Shown here piece after piece: positions 35,901 through 43,998 of a DNA stretch of 64,000 nucleotides (its first letter is position 1; each line of letters opens with the position of its first letter). Source of the DNA: Streptomyces sp. NBC_01241 (lineage in GTDB: Bacteria > Actinomycetota > Actinomycetes > Streptomycetales > Streptomycetaceae); the NCBI RefSeq assembly GCF_041435435.1, contig NZ_CP108494.1, positions 2,948,501-3,012,500 of the forward strand. The letters run 5' to 3'. The notes beneath the pieces are model-generated. The model was not told the DNA's origin and did no database searches. It worked only from the letters and a program-made list of their open reading frames with translations. The position numbers were made by a program, and so were the translations under genes.

Positions 35901-35931
35901 CACCCCCTGCCCGGCTTCGGCCGGAGCAGGG
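35901..35931 (+). terminator. Hairpin after the phage-type gene
   Basis: CCCCCTGC and GCAGGGGG form an 8-bp stem that can be extended inside by CCGG-CTTCGG-CCGG pairing, starting 7 bases after the stop. Confidence 0.8.
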
Positions 35932-36331
35932 GGCGGTTTCGTCACGCTGCTTCGTACCGGTGCGCCCGGCCGCCTTGAAGGCGTCAGCGGACGTCGAACG
36001 GGCGGGGTTCAAAGCGGCTACATTCCGCGTCCGATTGGTCACGCAGAATATGGCACTGGTTCGGAGGTCCCCCGCCAACGCACGGCAACGACGAGGGTGA
36101 CTCGACTCGCTCGATCAGGCAGTCCCCAGCAGTGGCAATCGCCGCTCCAGGACTTTCGCCTGCGCGCCGGACCTGACGTTGCCCGGGCACGGGAGAGCAG
36201 TCGGCTGATCGCTGAGGGAGCGCGTTGAGCAGGGGACCGGCCCAGCGGCCCCGGGCGTCTCCGCGTGAACCGTCTCGAGGTACTGGGTGCGCTTCGGACG
36301 CCCCTGATCGCTGATCCGATGGCGCCCGATT
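35932..36331. other. Gene-free stretch between the phage-type gene and the tnpB element
   Basis: No frame here looks like a protein on either strand. The base composition is slightly less GC-rich than the surrounding genes. It may be decayed island DNA. No second copy of the tRNA-His 3' end was found here. Confidence 0.5.
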
Positions 36332-36590
36332 CCGCTGAAGGGGGTGGTTCAGCGGATTCTCGCGAGGAACCCCGGGGCTTCAGCCGCGGGAAGAATCGCG
36401 TCCTTGGTGGGTGGCGCGGAGCGCCGCGGCGTCGCGTCTTCGGCCACGGAGTTGTCCGCATAGCCGCCCGGCGGAGCCGGGTAAGGCGGCGAGAGCCTGA
36501 AGCGAACGCGTGGGCGACAGGTCGCCGGTTCGGGCGGAAGGTGTGCAGGCCCGGCTGGTTTGTGCGACTGGCGTACTAAGTTCCGTAGTC

Positions 36591-37763
36591 ATGAAGCTGG
36601 TGGTGCGGGTCAAGCTGCTGCCGACGCCGTTGCAGGCGTCGGTGCTTGAGGCGACCCTGACCGCCTGCAACGAGGCCGCTACCTGGGCCGCGCAGGTGGC
36701 CTTTGACAAGGGCGTGCGCAAGAACCTGCCGCTGCGCAGGCTGACGTACCAGGAGATCAAGTCCAGGTGGGGGCTTGGGGCGCAGGCCGCGCAGCATGTG
36801 ATCAAGAGGACCTGCGACGCCTACACCACTCTGGCGGCGAACGTCCGGAATGGCCGTTACGGCAGGCCCGGTTCGAAGCGTCATACCCGGGTTTCGGGTA
36901 AGCCGGTCGTCTTCCGGCCCCGGGCGGCGCAGCCGTATGACGACCGGATGCTGTCCTGGCAGCACGGGCGGCGCACGGTGTCGATCTGGACCACCGGCGG
37001 GCGGATGAAGAACGTCGCCTTCACCGGACAGGCAGAACAGCTGGAGGTCCTGGCCCGGTACCGGCAGGGTGAGTCGGACCTGCTGTTTGAGGGCGGTCAG
37101 TGGTATCTGATCGCGACCTGCGAGATCCCCGAGGCCGAGCCGAACGGGCACCCGGTCTCCTTTATCGGTGTGGATCTCGGGATCGTGAACATCGCCGCCA
37201 CCAGTGGCGGCGCCAGGTACTCCGGGCGCCGGATCAACCGCAGGCGGGCCAAGGACCGGACGCTGCGGGGCAAGCTGCAGAAGAAGGGCACCAAGTCCGC
37301 GAAGCGGCGGGCGAAGAAGTACGCCGGCCGCGAGGCCCGTCGTAACAAGGACATCAACCACAAAATTGCGAAGCGGATCGTGGTGGAGGCTGCACGCACC
37401 GGTCGCGGGATCGCCCTGGAGACTCTCACGGGCATTCGCGAGCGGGCCCGGCTGAGGAAGCCCCAACGCACCACGCTCCACTCCTGGCCGTTCGCCCAGC
37501 TCGGCGTCTTCATCGGCTACAAGGCCCAGCGGGCCGGGGTGCCGGTGGTGTATGTCGATCCGGCCTACACGAGCCAGGAATGCTCGCAGTGTCATCACGT
37601 CGAACGTGGCAACCGGCCTTCCCAGGCCGTTTTCGCCTGCCGGTCCTGCGGCTTCGTTGAGCATGCGGACCACAACTCGTCCCACAACATCGCCCACAGA
37701 GGGTGGTACGTGTGGGTCTGCGGGGTCGAGTCAACGGCCCCTGCTCTCACGCTGACCGCGTGA
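36591..37763 (+). CDS. tnpB: TnpB, RNA-guided nuclease of the IS605 OrfB family
   Basis: A 390-residue TnpB. The three RuvC acids are all present: D195 (FIGVDLGIVNIA), E277 (GIALETLTGIR) and D360 (EHADHNSSHNIA). A zinc ribbon lies between the last two (C331-C334 CSQC, C350-C353 CRSC). Lys/Arg-rich residues 211-255 form the bridge region. So it may be an active guide-RNA-directed DNA nuclease; its guide RNA would overlap the 3' end of the gene and the right hairpin. ATG 36591 starts the typical MKLVVRVKLLPTP; in-frame GTG upstream is not needed. No tnpA partner is present, so transposition would need help in trans. Confidence 0.92.
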   Translation: MKLVVRVKLLPTPLQASVLEATLTACNEAATWAAQVAFDKGVRKNLPLRRLTYQEIKSRWGLGAQAAQHVIKRTCDAYTTLAANVRNGRYGRPGSKRHTRVSGKPVVFRPRAAQPYDDRMLSWQHGRRTVSIWTTGGRMKNVAFTGQAEQLEVLARYRQGESDLLFEGGQWYLIATCEIPEAEPNGHPVSFIGVDLGIVNIAATSGGARYSGRRINRRRAKDRTLRGKLQKKGTKSAKRRAKKYAGREARRNKDINHKIAKRIVVEAARTGRGIALETLTGIRERARLRKPQRTTLHSWPFAQLGVFIGYKAQRAGVPVVYVDPAYTSQECSQCHHVERGNRPSQAVFACRSCGFVEHADHNSSHNIAHRGWYVWVCGVESTAPALTLTA

Positions 37764-37814
37764 GAGCTGGACGCAGCCGGACCCATCGAAGCCATCGATG
37801 ACCCGAGCAGCAAG

Positions 37815-37834
37815 CCCGGGACTTCAGTCCCGGG
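37815..37834 (+). ncRNA. Right-end hairpin, probable 3' scaffold of the TnpB guide RNA
   Basis: CCCGGGACT and AGTCCCGGG pair around a TC loop, 52 bases after the tnpB stop. In IS605-group elements the right-end hairpin region is the 3' scaffold of the guide (omega/re) RNA and the guide is the flanking DNA. Here the flank from about 37842 is the last part of the nmrA-like gene. This is inference from family knowledge; the RNA itself is not seen. Confidence 0.45.
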
Positions 37835-38570
37835 TCGTTGACGAAAGCCAGTCGGTGTAGTGGGTGGGGGCGATGCGGGCATCGTTTCGGGCGGTGAGGG
37901 CGTCGCCGTGGACGGCGGCGAACATGCCGGCGGCGTCATCGGTGACGACAGAGCGCCCGTCGCTCTTGGCGGTCAGGGTGAGTCGGCCGATTTCGTCGAG
38001 GGGGTAGACATCGGGACCTGCGATGTTGACGACGCCGTTCAGAGGGCTGCCTGCGGCGACTTCGGCGACGACGCCGGAGACATCCGCGGCGGCGATCGGC
38101 TGGATGGGCGTGCGTGGCAGGCGGACGGTGTCGCCGTCGGTGGTCATGGACAGGGTCGCGTCCATGAACTCCATGAACTGCGTGGCGCGGACAATGGAAT
38201 AGGGGATCGGCCCGGCCTTGAGGATGTCTTCCTGAAGCACCTTCGCCCGGTAGTAGTCCAGTGCGGGCACTTGGTCCGCGCCGACGATCGAGAGGATGAC
38301 GAAGTGCCCGACCCCGGCCTTCTCGCTCGCGGCGAGAAGGTTGTCCATCGAGGTCTGGAAGAAGGCGGGCGAGGCGTCGTCGAAGGTCGGGGAATTCGTC
38401 AGGTTGATGACGACGTCGGCGCCCGCCACGGCCGCCTCCAGCCCCTGGCCGGTGATGATGTCCACGCCTGTGGACAGGGAGTGCGGCACGGCCCGGTGTC
38501 CGGCCGCGTTCAGGTTCTCCACGACCCGTGACCCGATCAGCCCGGTTCCGCCGATGACTGCGAACTTCAT
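37824..38570 (-). CDS. NmrA-like NAD(P)-binding oxidoreductase or regulator
   Basis: A 248-residue atypical SDR with the dinucleotide motif FAVIGGTGLIGSRVVENL at the start, INLTNSPTF, ILSIVGADQVP, YYRAKVLQE and YSIVRATQFMEFMDA. It resembles NmrA/YtfG-type NAD(P)H-sensing or quinone-reducing proteins. ATG 38570 follows GAAAGAAGG. It is the third gene of an apparent operon after the SDR and the NMT1-like gene. The last codons and the TGA lie inside the right-end hairpin of the tnpB element, so the natural C-terminus was probably replaced. The last native-looking residues are HYTDWLS. Confidence 0.75.
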   Translation of the reverse strand: MKFAVIGGTGLIGSRVVENLNAAGHRAVPHSLSTGVDIITGQGLEAAVAGADVVINLTNSPTFDDASPAFFQTSMDNLLAASEKAGVGHFVILSIVGADQVPALDYYRAKVLQEDILKAGPIPYSIVRATQFMEFMDATLSMTTDGDTVRLPRTPIQPIAAADVSGVVAEVAAGSPLNGVVNIAGPDVYPLDEIGRLTLTAKSDGRSVVTDDAAGMFAAVHGDALTARNDARIAPTHYTDWLSSTTRD

Positions 38571-38666
38571 GGATGCGCCTTCTTTCGATGATTGGTGCCC
38601 CATAAACACCTCATGAGGCTCTGCTTGCCTAGTGCCGCGACGGGGCGAAGCTTGCCGGGAGGGGCA

Positions 38667-39578
38667 CTAGACGACGGTGGCGCCGGCGTCGCCGGGCTCC
38701 TGGGGTGTGGTGGTCGCGGTGCGGTAGAACTCGGCTGCGGTGACGGTGGCGGGGACGCCGAGTTCGGCGGCGACCGAGGTGATCGCGGTGGCGCCGACGG
38801 CGAGGTCGGCTTGGCCGGCGGTGGTGAAATACGGTGCGATGAACGTCTCGTAGTGGGCTCGGACTTCGTCTGTGGTGTGTCGGCCGAGGAACGTCTGCAT
38901 GTGCCGCACCGTGGTGTCGGGTTCGTTGTGGATCACCCGCAGGGCACGCCGGTGGGCTCGTACGACGGCCTGGATCGCGGGGTCGTCCGGGCGGATGTGG
39001 GTGGGGTCGACGGCCACACCCACGGTGGGGATCCGGAAGTGGTCGCCGACCCAGGCCGGCACCTGCCAGCCGTGCTCGGCGGCCAACGCCTCCGGTGCCA
39101 TGGTGCTGCCGACCAGGGCGGCGTCGATGCTGCCGTCGTGCAGCCGGCGCAGGTCCATGCCGTAGTCGCCGGGTGGGCGGACGATGGTGTGGATGTCGCG
39201 GTCCGGGTCGAGGCCGGCCCGGCGCAGTACGATCCGGGCGAAGCACCCGGGTGCGGTGTGGGGGGCGTGTACCGCCAGCCGGCGGCCGGCCAGGTCGGCC
39301 AGGGAGGTCAGGCCGGGGCGGGCGAGGAACCAGAACAGCGGGCGGCTGGTGTTGACGTGGAGTGCGACCCAGGGGACGCCATGGGCCAGCCGGGAAAGCA
39401 GTGCCCGGCCGAGCCCGATGGTGGCGCCGCGGCGCAGCCGCTCCTCGTTCCAGGAGCAGCCGTCGCGCAGCGCTACATGGACGCCCTCGTCGGCGTAGTA
39501 GCCCTGCTGGTCGGCGATGTAGGCGACCAGTTCCTCGTGCAGGCCCCGTCCGACGTAGGCGAGATCGATCGTGTACAT
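38667..39578 (-). CDS. NMT1/THI5-like periplasmic-binding-fold protein without signal peptide
   Basis: A 303-residue protein with the fold of ABC-type nitrate/taurine/thiamine-precursor binding proteins: IADQQGYYADEGVHVAL, SLADLAGRRLAVHAPHT, FARIVLRRAGLDPDRDI, LHDGSIDAALVG. Unlike transport-type relatives it begins directly with MYTIDLAYVGRGLHEEL and has no signal peptide or lipobox, so it is probably cytoplasmic. No transporter genes adjoin. The THI5 signature of Cys residues is absent. AAGGAG precedes ATG 39578. It sits between two oxidoreductase genes, suggesting a small-molecule-binding or enzymatic role. Confidence 0.7.
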   Translation of the reverse strand: MYTIDLAYVGRGLHEELVAYIADQQGYYADEGVHVALRDGCSWNEERLRRGATIGLGRALLSRLAHGVPWVALHVNTSRPLFWFLARPGLTSLADLAGRRLAVHAPHTAPGCFARIVLRRAGLDPDRDIHTIVRPPGDYGMDLRRLHDGSIDAALVGSTMAPEALAAEHGWQVPAWVGDHFRIPTVGVAVDPTHIRPDDPAIQAVVRAHRRALRVIHNEPDTTVRHMQTFLGRHTTDEVRAHYETFIAPYFTTAGQADLAVGATAITSVAAELGVPATVTAAEFYRTATTTPQEPGDAGATVV

Positions 39579-39735
39579 GAACCTTTCTCCTTGATCGTGC
39601 CACCGCCATGCGCCCGCGCGTGCCGCGGGCCCGGCCGCTGCGGCCCGTGGTGATGAGGTCACGGTGTGCCGGATGCGGTCCAGCCATCGGCCGGACCGGG
39701 ACGACATGGCCCCGTGTGCCCAGGACAGCGGGCCA

Positions 39736-40494
39736 TCAGTACATGGACATCCCGCCGTTGACCGCGGCCGTGGTGCCGGTCATGAAGGCGTTGTCCTCGC
39801 TGGCGTAGAAGGCGACCGCTTGAGCGACGTCGCCCGGGTGTGCCAGGCGGCCCAGGGGGGTGGCGGCCACCTGCCGCTGCTTGTGCTCCTCGTCGAACAC
39901 ATCCGCCGCCATGCGGGTGTCGTCCACCGGGCCGGGCTCGACGACGTTGACCGTGATGCCCAGCGGGCCCAGTTCCTGGGCGAGGTAGCGGGCGAACTGG
40001 GTCAGTGCGGCCTTGGCCGTGCCCAGTGCGATCATGCCCTCCCGGGGCCGGCGGCTGAGGCCGGTGCCGAGATAGATGATGCGTCCCCAGCCCTGCTCGG
40101 TCATGGCGGGCAGGACGGCTTTGCTGACCGCGAACGCCGCACGCATCTCGTCGTCGAGCTTGCCACCCAGTTCTTCCCACGTCATGTCCTGGAACGGCTT
40201 GACCGCATACGGGGTGAGCGCGTTGTGCACGAGCACGTCGATGCCGCCCCATGCCGCCTGGACCTGCTCGATCATGCTCTCGACCGCCGCTGCCTCACGC
40301 ACGTCGGCCTGCACGGCCATGGCCTGGCCGCCTGCGGCCTCGATGCCGGCCACCACGTCCTCGGCTGCCGGGCCGCTGCGGAGGTAGTTGACCACCACGC
40401 GCATACCTCGCGCGGCCAAAAGACGCGCGGTGGCTGCACCGATTCCGCTGCTGGCCCCTGTCACCAATGCCACCCTGCCGGTTGCCCCAGCCAC
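39736..40494 (-). CDS. SDR-family protein lacking the catalytic tyrosine
   Basis: A 252-residue classical-type short-chain dehydrogenase with the NAD(P) motif VTGASSGIGAATARLLAARG, LVHNALTPYAV, and PGPVDDTRMAA, ending VNGGMSMY. In the active-site segment GMIALGTAKAALTQF the Lys is present but the position four residues before it is Leu instead of Tyr, and the Ser strand reads YLGTGLS. So the usual YxxxK proton donor is missing. It may bind rather than reduce its ligand, or use another residue. It heads the three-gene operon reading towards the tnpB element. Confidence 0.8.
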   Translation of the reverse strand: MAGATGRVALVTGASSGIGAATARLLAARGMRVVVNYLRSGPAAEDVVAGIEAAGGQAMAVQADVREAAAVESMIEQVQAAWGGIDVLVHNALTPYAVKPFQDMTWEELGGKLDDEMRAAFAVSKAVLPAMTEQGWGRIIYLGTGLSRRPREGMIALGTAKAALTQFARYLAQELGPLGITVNVVEPGPVDDTRMAADVFDEEHKQRQVAATPLGRLAHPGDVAQAVAFYASEDNAFMTGTTAAVNGGMSMY

Positions 40495-41067
40495 AGGCCC
40501 AACTCCTGCTCATCGTCGTGGGCCGTCGGCATGACCGCCCGGAGTCGTTCGTCGTCAATGCCGGGGTGTGCTGGGGTGTGCTGGGCGGATCGCCCGGCTC
40601 CAGCACGCTCGTGCGGGGCGGCGGCTTCTTCCGCTTCGAGGGCACCGGGGAGGGCAGCGCCTTCGTCACCGTGTTCCGCGACACCTTGTGCCCCTGGGTC
40701 AACGCCCACCCGGCGCCGACGGACCCAACCGGTGATCCCGGCGGATCCGCTCACAGACCCACTCACTCGACCTGTACGCCCACGGACTCCGACACGAACG
40801 TGATCAACGCACACAGACTGACCCGCCCAAACGGATCAAAGCTCCGATTACGCCATCAGCGGCATGTCGCACACCATCAGGCAGGGCGGCTCTCGATCTC
40901 GTTGCCCGACAGGTTTCGGTTCACCGCCACCGGCAAGAACGGGTGTCGGCCGGGACCGGGCCGTGATGTCCGGTCGAGCGGCTCGGGACGCGGGACCACG
41001 GACGTCACGGACACCGGGCCACCTCCTGGGCTCGCGGCTCCACCGGGCAGGCTCGTAAAGGAACCGG
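40495..41067. other. Gene-free stretch between the SDR operon and cebR
   Basis: No convincing gene. A plus-strand frame from about 40495 to 40710 gives PESFVVNAGVCWGVLGGSPG and then GGGFFRFEGTGEGSAFVTVF, which reads more like protein than its shadows but lacks a start and runs into low-complexity sequence. It may be a 3' remnant at the island border. Promoters for the SDR operon should lie at its left side. Confidence 0.4.
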
Positions 41068-41101
41068 GCGACTCCTCGTGACGGCCGTCACGAGGAGTCG
41101 C
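41068..41101 (-). terminator. Perfect 34-bp palindrome overlapping the end of cebR
   Basis: GCGACTCCTCGTGAC-GGCC-GTCACGAGGAGTCGC is fully self-complementary and includes the last codons and stop (41088-41090) of cebR. It should act as a strong hairpin for cebR transcripts and could also block read-through from the island side. Confidence 0.85.
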
Positions 41102-42119
41102 GGACGATCAGTTCCGTGGGGAGCACGATCTGCGGGCGCTCCTGGTTCTCGCCCGCGATCTCCTGCAGCAGTACGCGGGCCATCGTGCGGCCCATCTCCT
41201 CGATCGGCTGGCGCACGCTGGTGAGCGGCGGGTCCATGTGCCGGGCCACTGCCGAGTCGTCGAAGCCGATCAGGGCGACATCGTCCGGGACGCGCCGGCC
41301 CGCCTCACGGAGCACCTGGCGGGCACCCGCGGCCATGACGTCGGAGGCGGCGAAGACCGCGTCGACATCGGGGCGGCGTGCGAGCAGATCGCGCATGGCC
41401 TGCGCACCGCCCTCCTCGGAGAAGTCGGCGGGGGCGATCAGTTGCTCGTCCGGTCCCAGGCCGGCCGCGGAGACCGCCTTGCGGTAGCCGTCGAGGCGGC
41501 GTCGCGCCCCGTAGACATCGAGGCGCCCGGTGATCGTCGCGATGGAGCGGCGGCCCCGGGAGATCAGGTGGTCGACGGCGGCGCGGGCGCCCTCGAAGTT
41601 GTCGGAGTCGACCGAGGCGAGCGGTTCGGCGGCGGACCTGCGGCCGCTCATCACGGCCGGCATGCCGAGCTGCTCCAGCAGGTCGGGCAGCGGATCGTCG
41701 GCGTGGACGGAGACCAGCAGCACGCCGTCGACGCGGTGCGCGGTCAGATACTGCGCCAGCCGCCGGCGCTCGCGGTCACTGCCGACGAGGGTCAGCAGCA
41801 ATTGCATGTCGGTGTCGGCGAGCGCCGCGCCGACACCGCGGACGATATCGGAGAAGTACGGCTCGGCGAAGAAGCGGGTCTCCGGCTCGGGCACGACCAG
41901 GGCTATGGCGTCGGTACGGTTGCCGGCGAGCGCGCGGGCCGCGCGATTGGGCACGTACCCCAGCTCGGCGACGGCCGCTTCCACCGCCTCGCGGGTGTGC
42001 GCGCTGACCCGCGGGGATCCGTTGATGACCCGCGAGGCCGTGCCCCGCCCCACCCCCGCCCGTGCCGCGACCTCTTCGAGCGTGGGCCGCCCCCCGCTCC
42101 GTACTCGCGCTGCCGTCAT
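41088..42119 (-). CDS. cebR: CebR, cellobiose-responsive LacI-family repressor
   Basis: A 343-residue LacI-type repressor. The N-terminal helix-turn-helix is PTLEEVAARAGVGRGTASRVINGS with the hinge NRAARALAG, followed by a two-lobed sugar-binding domain (DAIALVVPEPETRFFAEPY, VDAVFAASDVMAAGA, DVALIGFDDS). In S. coelicolor and S. scabies the orthologue binds TGGGAGCGCTCCCA and is released by cellobiose or cellotriose. Three such boxes occur in this locus, one about 110 bases before its own start. Gene order cebR-bglC-cebGFE supports the call. Confidence 0.93.
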   Translation of the reverse strand: MTAARVRSGGRPTLEEVAARAGVGRGTASRVINGSPRVSAHTREAVEAAVAELGYVPNRAARALAGNRTDAIALVVPEPETRFFAEPYFSDIVRGVGAALADTDMQLLLTLVGSDRERRRLAQYLTAHRVDGVLLVSVHADDPLPDLLEQLGMPAVMSGRRSAAEPLASVDSDNFEGARAAVDHLISRGRRSIATITGRLDVYGARRRLDGYRKAVSAAGLGPDEQLIAPADFSEEGGAQAMRDLLARRPDVDAVFAASDVMAAGARQVLREAGRRVPDDVALIGFDDSAVARHMDPPLTSVRQPIEEMGRTMARVLLQEIAGENQERPQIVLPTELIVRDSS

Positions 42120-42227
42120 GGCTGCCTCCCGTTCGCGGTCAATTTCTCACAGTCGGATAACCGAACCAAGTCCCGGTGGGGGAATCCCTAGCCGCTCGAC
42201 CGGGACCTGGCGGTCCGGGCCTCTCCG

Positions 42228-42251
42228 TATCATGGGAGCGCTCCCATGATA
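42228..42251. promoter_or_regulatory. CebR operator upstream of cebR, 24-bp palindrome
   Basis: The exact CebR box TGGGAGCGCTCCCA (42233-42246) is extended on both sides to a perfect palindrome with half site TATCATGGGAGC. It lies about 110 bases before the cebR start and suggests autoregulation. Confidence 0.92.
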
Positions 42252-42302
42252 CGCGTGCGCAGGCTGGGGGCCTCATGGACCCGGGGACGGGCGGAAACAA
42301 CG

Positions 42303-42331
42303 GAGACCCGGCCGCCGGGCGGCCGGGTCTC
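42303..42331 (-). terminator. Hairpin after bglC
   Basis: GAGACCCGGCC and GGCCGGGTCTC form an 11-bp stem with a 7-base loop, about 80 bases after the bglC stop on the minus strand. Confidence 0.85.
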
Positions 42332-42413
42332 GGGGGTGCTACGGGGTCGGGTCTCGGGGTGCTACGGAGTTCGGGTCTCGGGGTCGTACGGAGTCGGGTG
42401 ACGCGGTACGGGG
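42324..42413. repeat. Degenerate tandem repeat, about 23-bp unit
   Basis: The unit CGGGTCTCGGGGTGCTACGG recurs about three times with small changes, then a more diverged copy reaches the bglC stop. The first copy is part of the hairpin at 42303-42331, so the array looks like duplications of the terminator arm. Confidence 0.7.
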
Positions 42414-43877
42414 TCAGGCGAGGTCGGTGGCCGGGGGCAGTGCGTGGCGGCGGATGACGTCGGCGTACCAGTGGGCGCTCGCCTTGGGGATGCGGCGCTG
42501 GGTGGCGTAGTCGACGTAGACGGCGCCGAACCGCTTCGAGTACCCGTACGCCCACTCGAAGTTGTCCATCAGGGACCACAGGAAGTAGCCGCGGACGTCC
42601 GCGCCGGCGGCCACCGCCCGCTGTACGGCGTCGAGGTGGCCGCGCAGGTACTCGATCCGCTCGGGGTCCTCCACCAGGCCCTCGGGCGAGACGTAGTCGT
42701 CGAAGGCCGCGCCGTTCTCGGTGACCATCAGCGGCAGGCCCGGGTGGTCCCGGGAGACGTCGATGAGCAGGTTGTACAGCCCGTCGGGGTCGATCGCCCA
42801 GTTCATCGCGGTGCGCTTCTTGCCCTCGGCGAGGTGGAAGGCGACGTGCTCGGAGCCGGGCCACGGGGAGTGGTCGCTGTTGCCGTGGCCGTCGTCGCGC
42901 GAGTCGCCGGACCCGTCCTCGGGCGTGGAGACCAGCGTCGGCGTGTAGTAGTTGACGCCGAGGACGTCGATCGGACGGGAGATGGCGGCCAGGTCGCCGT
43001 CCTGGACCAGCTTCGACCAGTCCACCAGGTGCGAGGTGTCGGCGATCAGGTCCTCGGGGTACGCGCCGCGCAGCATCGGGCCGGTGAAGACCCGGTTGCC
43101 CACCGCGTCGATCCGGCGGGCGGCGTCCGCGTCGGCCGCGCTGCCGGTCAGCGGGCGGACCTGGTGGAGATTGAGGGTGACCGAGGTCTGCGCGGTAGCG
43201 GGGAGTCGGGTGCGCAGAACCTCGATCGCCCGGCCATGGGCGAGGTTGAGATGGTGGGCGGCCCGCAGCGCGGCAGCCGGCGCGGTGCGGCCGGGGGCGT
43301 GCACGCCGGAGCCGTAACCGAGGAAGGCCGAGCACCACGGCTCGTTGAAGGTCGTCCAGGTGTCGACCCGGTCACCGAGGGCGTCGGCCATGATGGCGGC
43401 GTAGTCGGCGAAGCGTTCGGCGGTCACCCGCTGGGGCCAGCCGCCGGCGTCCTCCAGGTCCTGCGGCAGGTCCCAGTGGTAGAGGGTGGCGACGGGTGCG
43501 ATGCCCGCTTCGAGGAGTTCGTCGACGAGCCTGCGGTAGAAGTCCAGTCCGCGTTCGACGGCGGGGCCGCGGCCGGTGGGCTGCACCCGGGACCAGGAGA
43601 CGGAGAAGCGGTAGGCCTTCAGGCCGAGCTGCTTCATCAGTGCCACGTCGTCGCGGTAGCGGTGGTAGTGGTCGGCGGCGATGTCTCCGGTGTCACCGTT
43701 GCGGACCTTGCCCGGAGTGCGGCTGAAGGTGTCCCAGATGGAAGGGGTGCGGCCGTCCTCGGCCGCGGCGCCCTCGACCTGGTAGGCGGCGGTGGCCGCC
43801 CCCCAGACGAAACCGGTCGGAAAGTCCGCCGCCTCGGGCGCCTGCTTCGGGGCGATGTCGGGTCGTACAGCAGTCAT
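42414..43877 (-). CDS. bglC: Beta-glucosidase (GH1) BglC
   Basis: A 487-residue family-1 beta-glucosidase that hydrolyses imported cellobiose/cellotriose to glucose in the cytoplasm (no signal peptide). It shows [20 protein letters not shown] near the start, the acid/base Glu in TFNEPWC, and the nucleophile Glu in [12 protein letters not shown], plus the C-terminal [18 protein letters not shown]. Length is normal for GH1. A CebR box overlaps its ribosome site. It is the last gene of the ceb sugar-use locus. Confidence 0.95.
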   Translation of the reverse strand: MTAVRPDIAPKQAPEAADFPTGFVWGAATAAYQVEGAAAEDGRTPSIWDTFSRTPGKVRNGDTGDIAADHYHRYRDDVALMKQLGLKAYRFSVSWSRVQPTGRGPAVERGLDFYRRLVDELLEAGIAPVATLYHWDLPQDLEDAGGWPQRVTAERFADYAAIMADALGDRVDTWTTFNEPWCSAFLGYGSGVHAPGRTAPAAALRAAHHLNLAHGRAIEVLRTRLPATAQTSVTLNLHQVRPLTGSAADADAARRIDAVGNRVFTGPMLRGAYPEDLIADTSHLVDWSKLVQDGDLAAISRPIDVLGVNYYTPTLVSTPEDGSGDSRDDGHGNSDHSPWPGSEHVAFHLAEGKKRTAMNWAIDPDGLYNLLIDVSRDHPGLPLMVTENGAAFDDYVSPEGLVEDPERIEYLRGHLDAVQRAVAAGADVRGYFLWSLMDNFEWAYGYSKRFGAVYVDYATQRRIPKASAHWYADVIRRHALPPATDLA

Positions 43878-43878
43878 G

Positions 43879-43892
43879 CGGGAGCGCTCCCA
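43879..43892. promoter_or_regulatory. CebR operator at the bglC start
   Basis: CGGGAGCGCTCCCA differs from the consensus only at the first base. It ends one base before the start codon region (ATG 43877) and includes the GGGAG that would serve as ribosome site, so bound CebR would block initiation of a bglC transcript or elongation from cebG. Confidence 0.88.
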
Positions 43893-43998
43893 GGAGTGGA
43901 CGAACAGGGCAGGTAAGGGGTGGGGCTCCGGGCCCGTACGGCCCGCGGTCAGGGAAACAGGCCGTACGGGTGCCCGGGGAACGGCGGGTGACGCGCGG

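Larger units (their letters stand above)
36332..37842 (+). mobile_element. IS200/IS605-group element with tnpB only
   Basis: The element holds an intact tnpB and no tnpA. Its ends are inferred from hairpins: on the left CCGCTGAA..TTCAGCGG (36332-36355) and CCCCGGGGCTTCAGCCGCGGG (36370-36390), on the right CCCGGGACTTCAGTCCCGGG (37815-37834). Left and right hairpins share the CTTCAG loop. Like other IS605-group elements it has subterminal hairpins rather than terminal inverted repeats. Exact borders cannot be fixed without an empty site. The right hairpin lies inside the end of the neighbouring oxidoreductase gene. Confidence 0.75.

Noticed and set aside
35446..41067. Direct-repeat att copy of the tRNA-His 3' end
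   Set aside because: I looked for a second CGGGTTCGAGTCCCGTTACT in the following 6 kb and found none, so no complete integrated element can be delimited.
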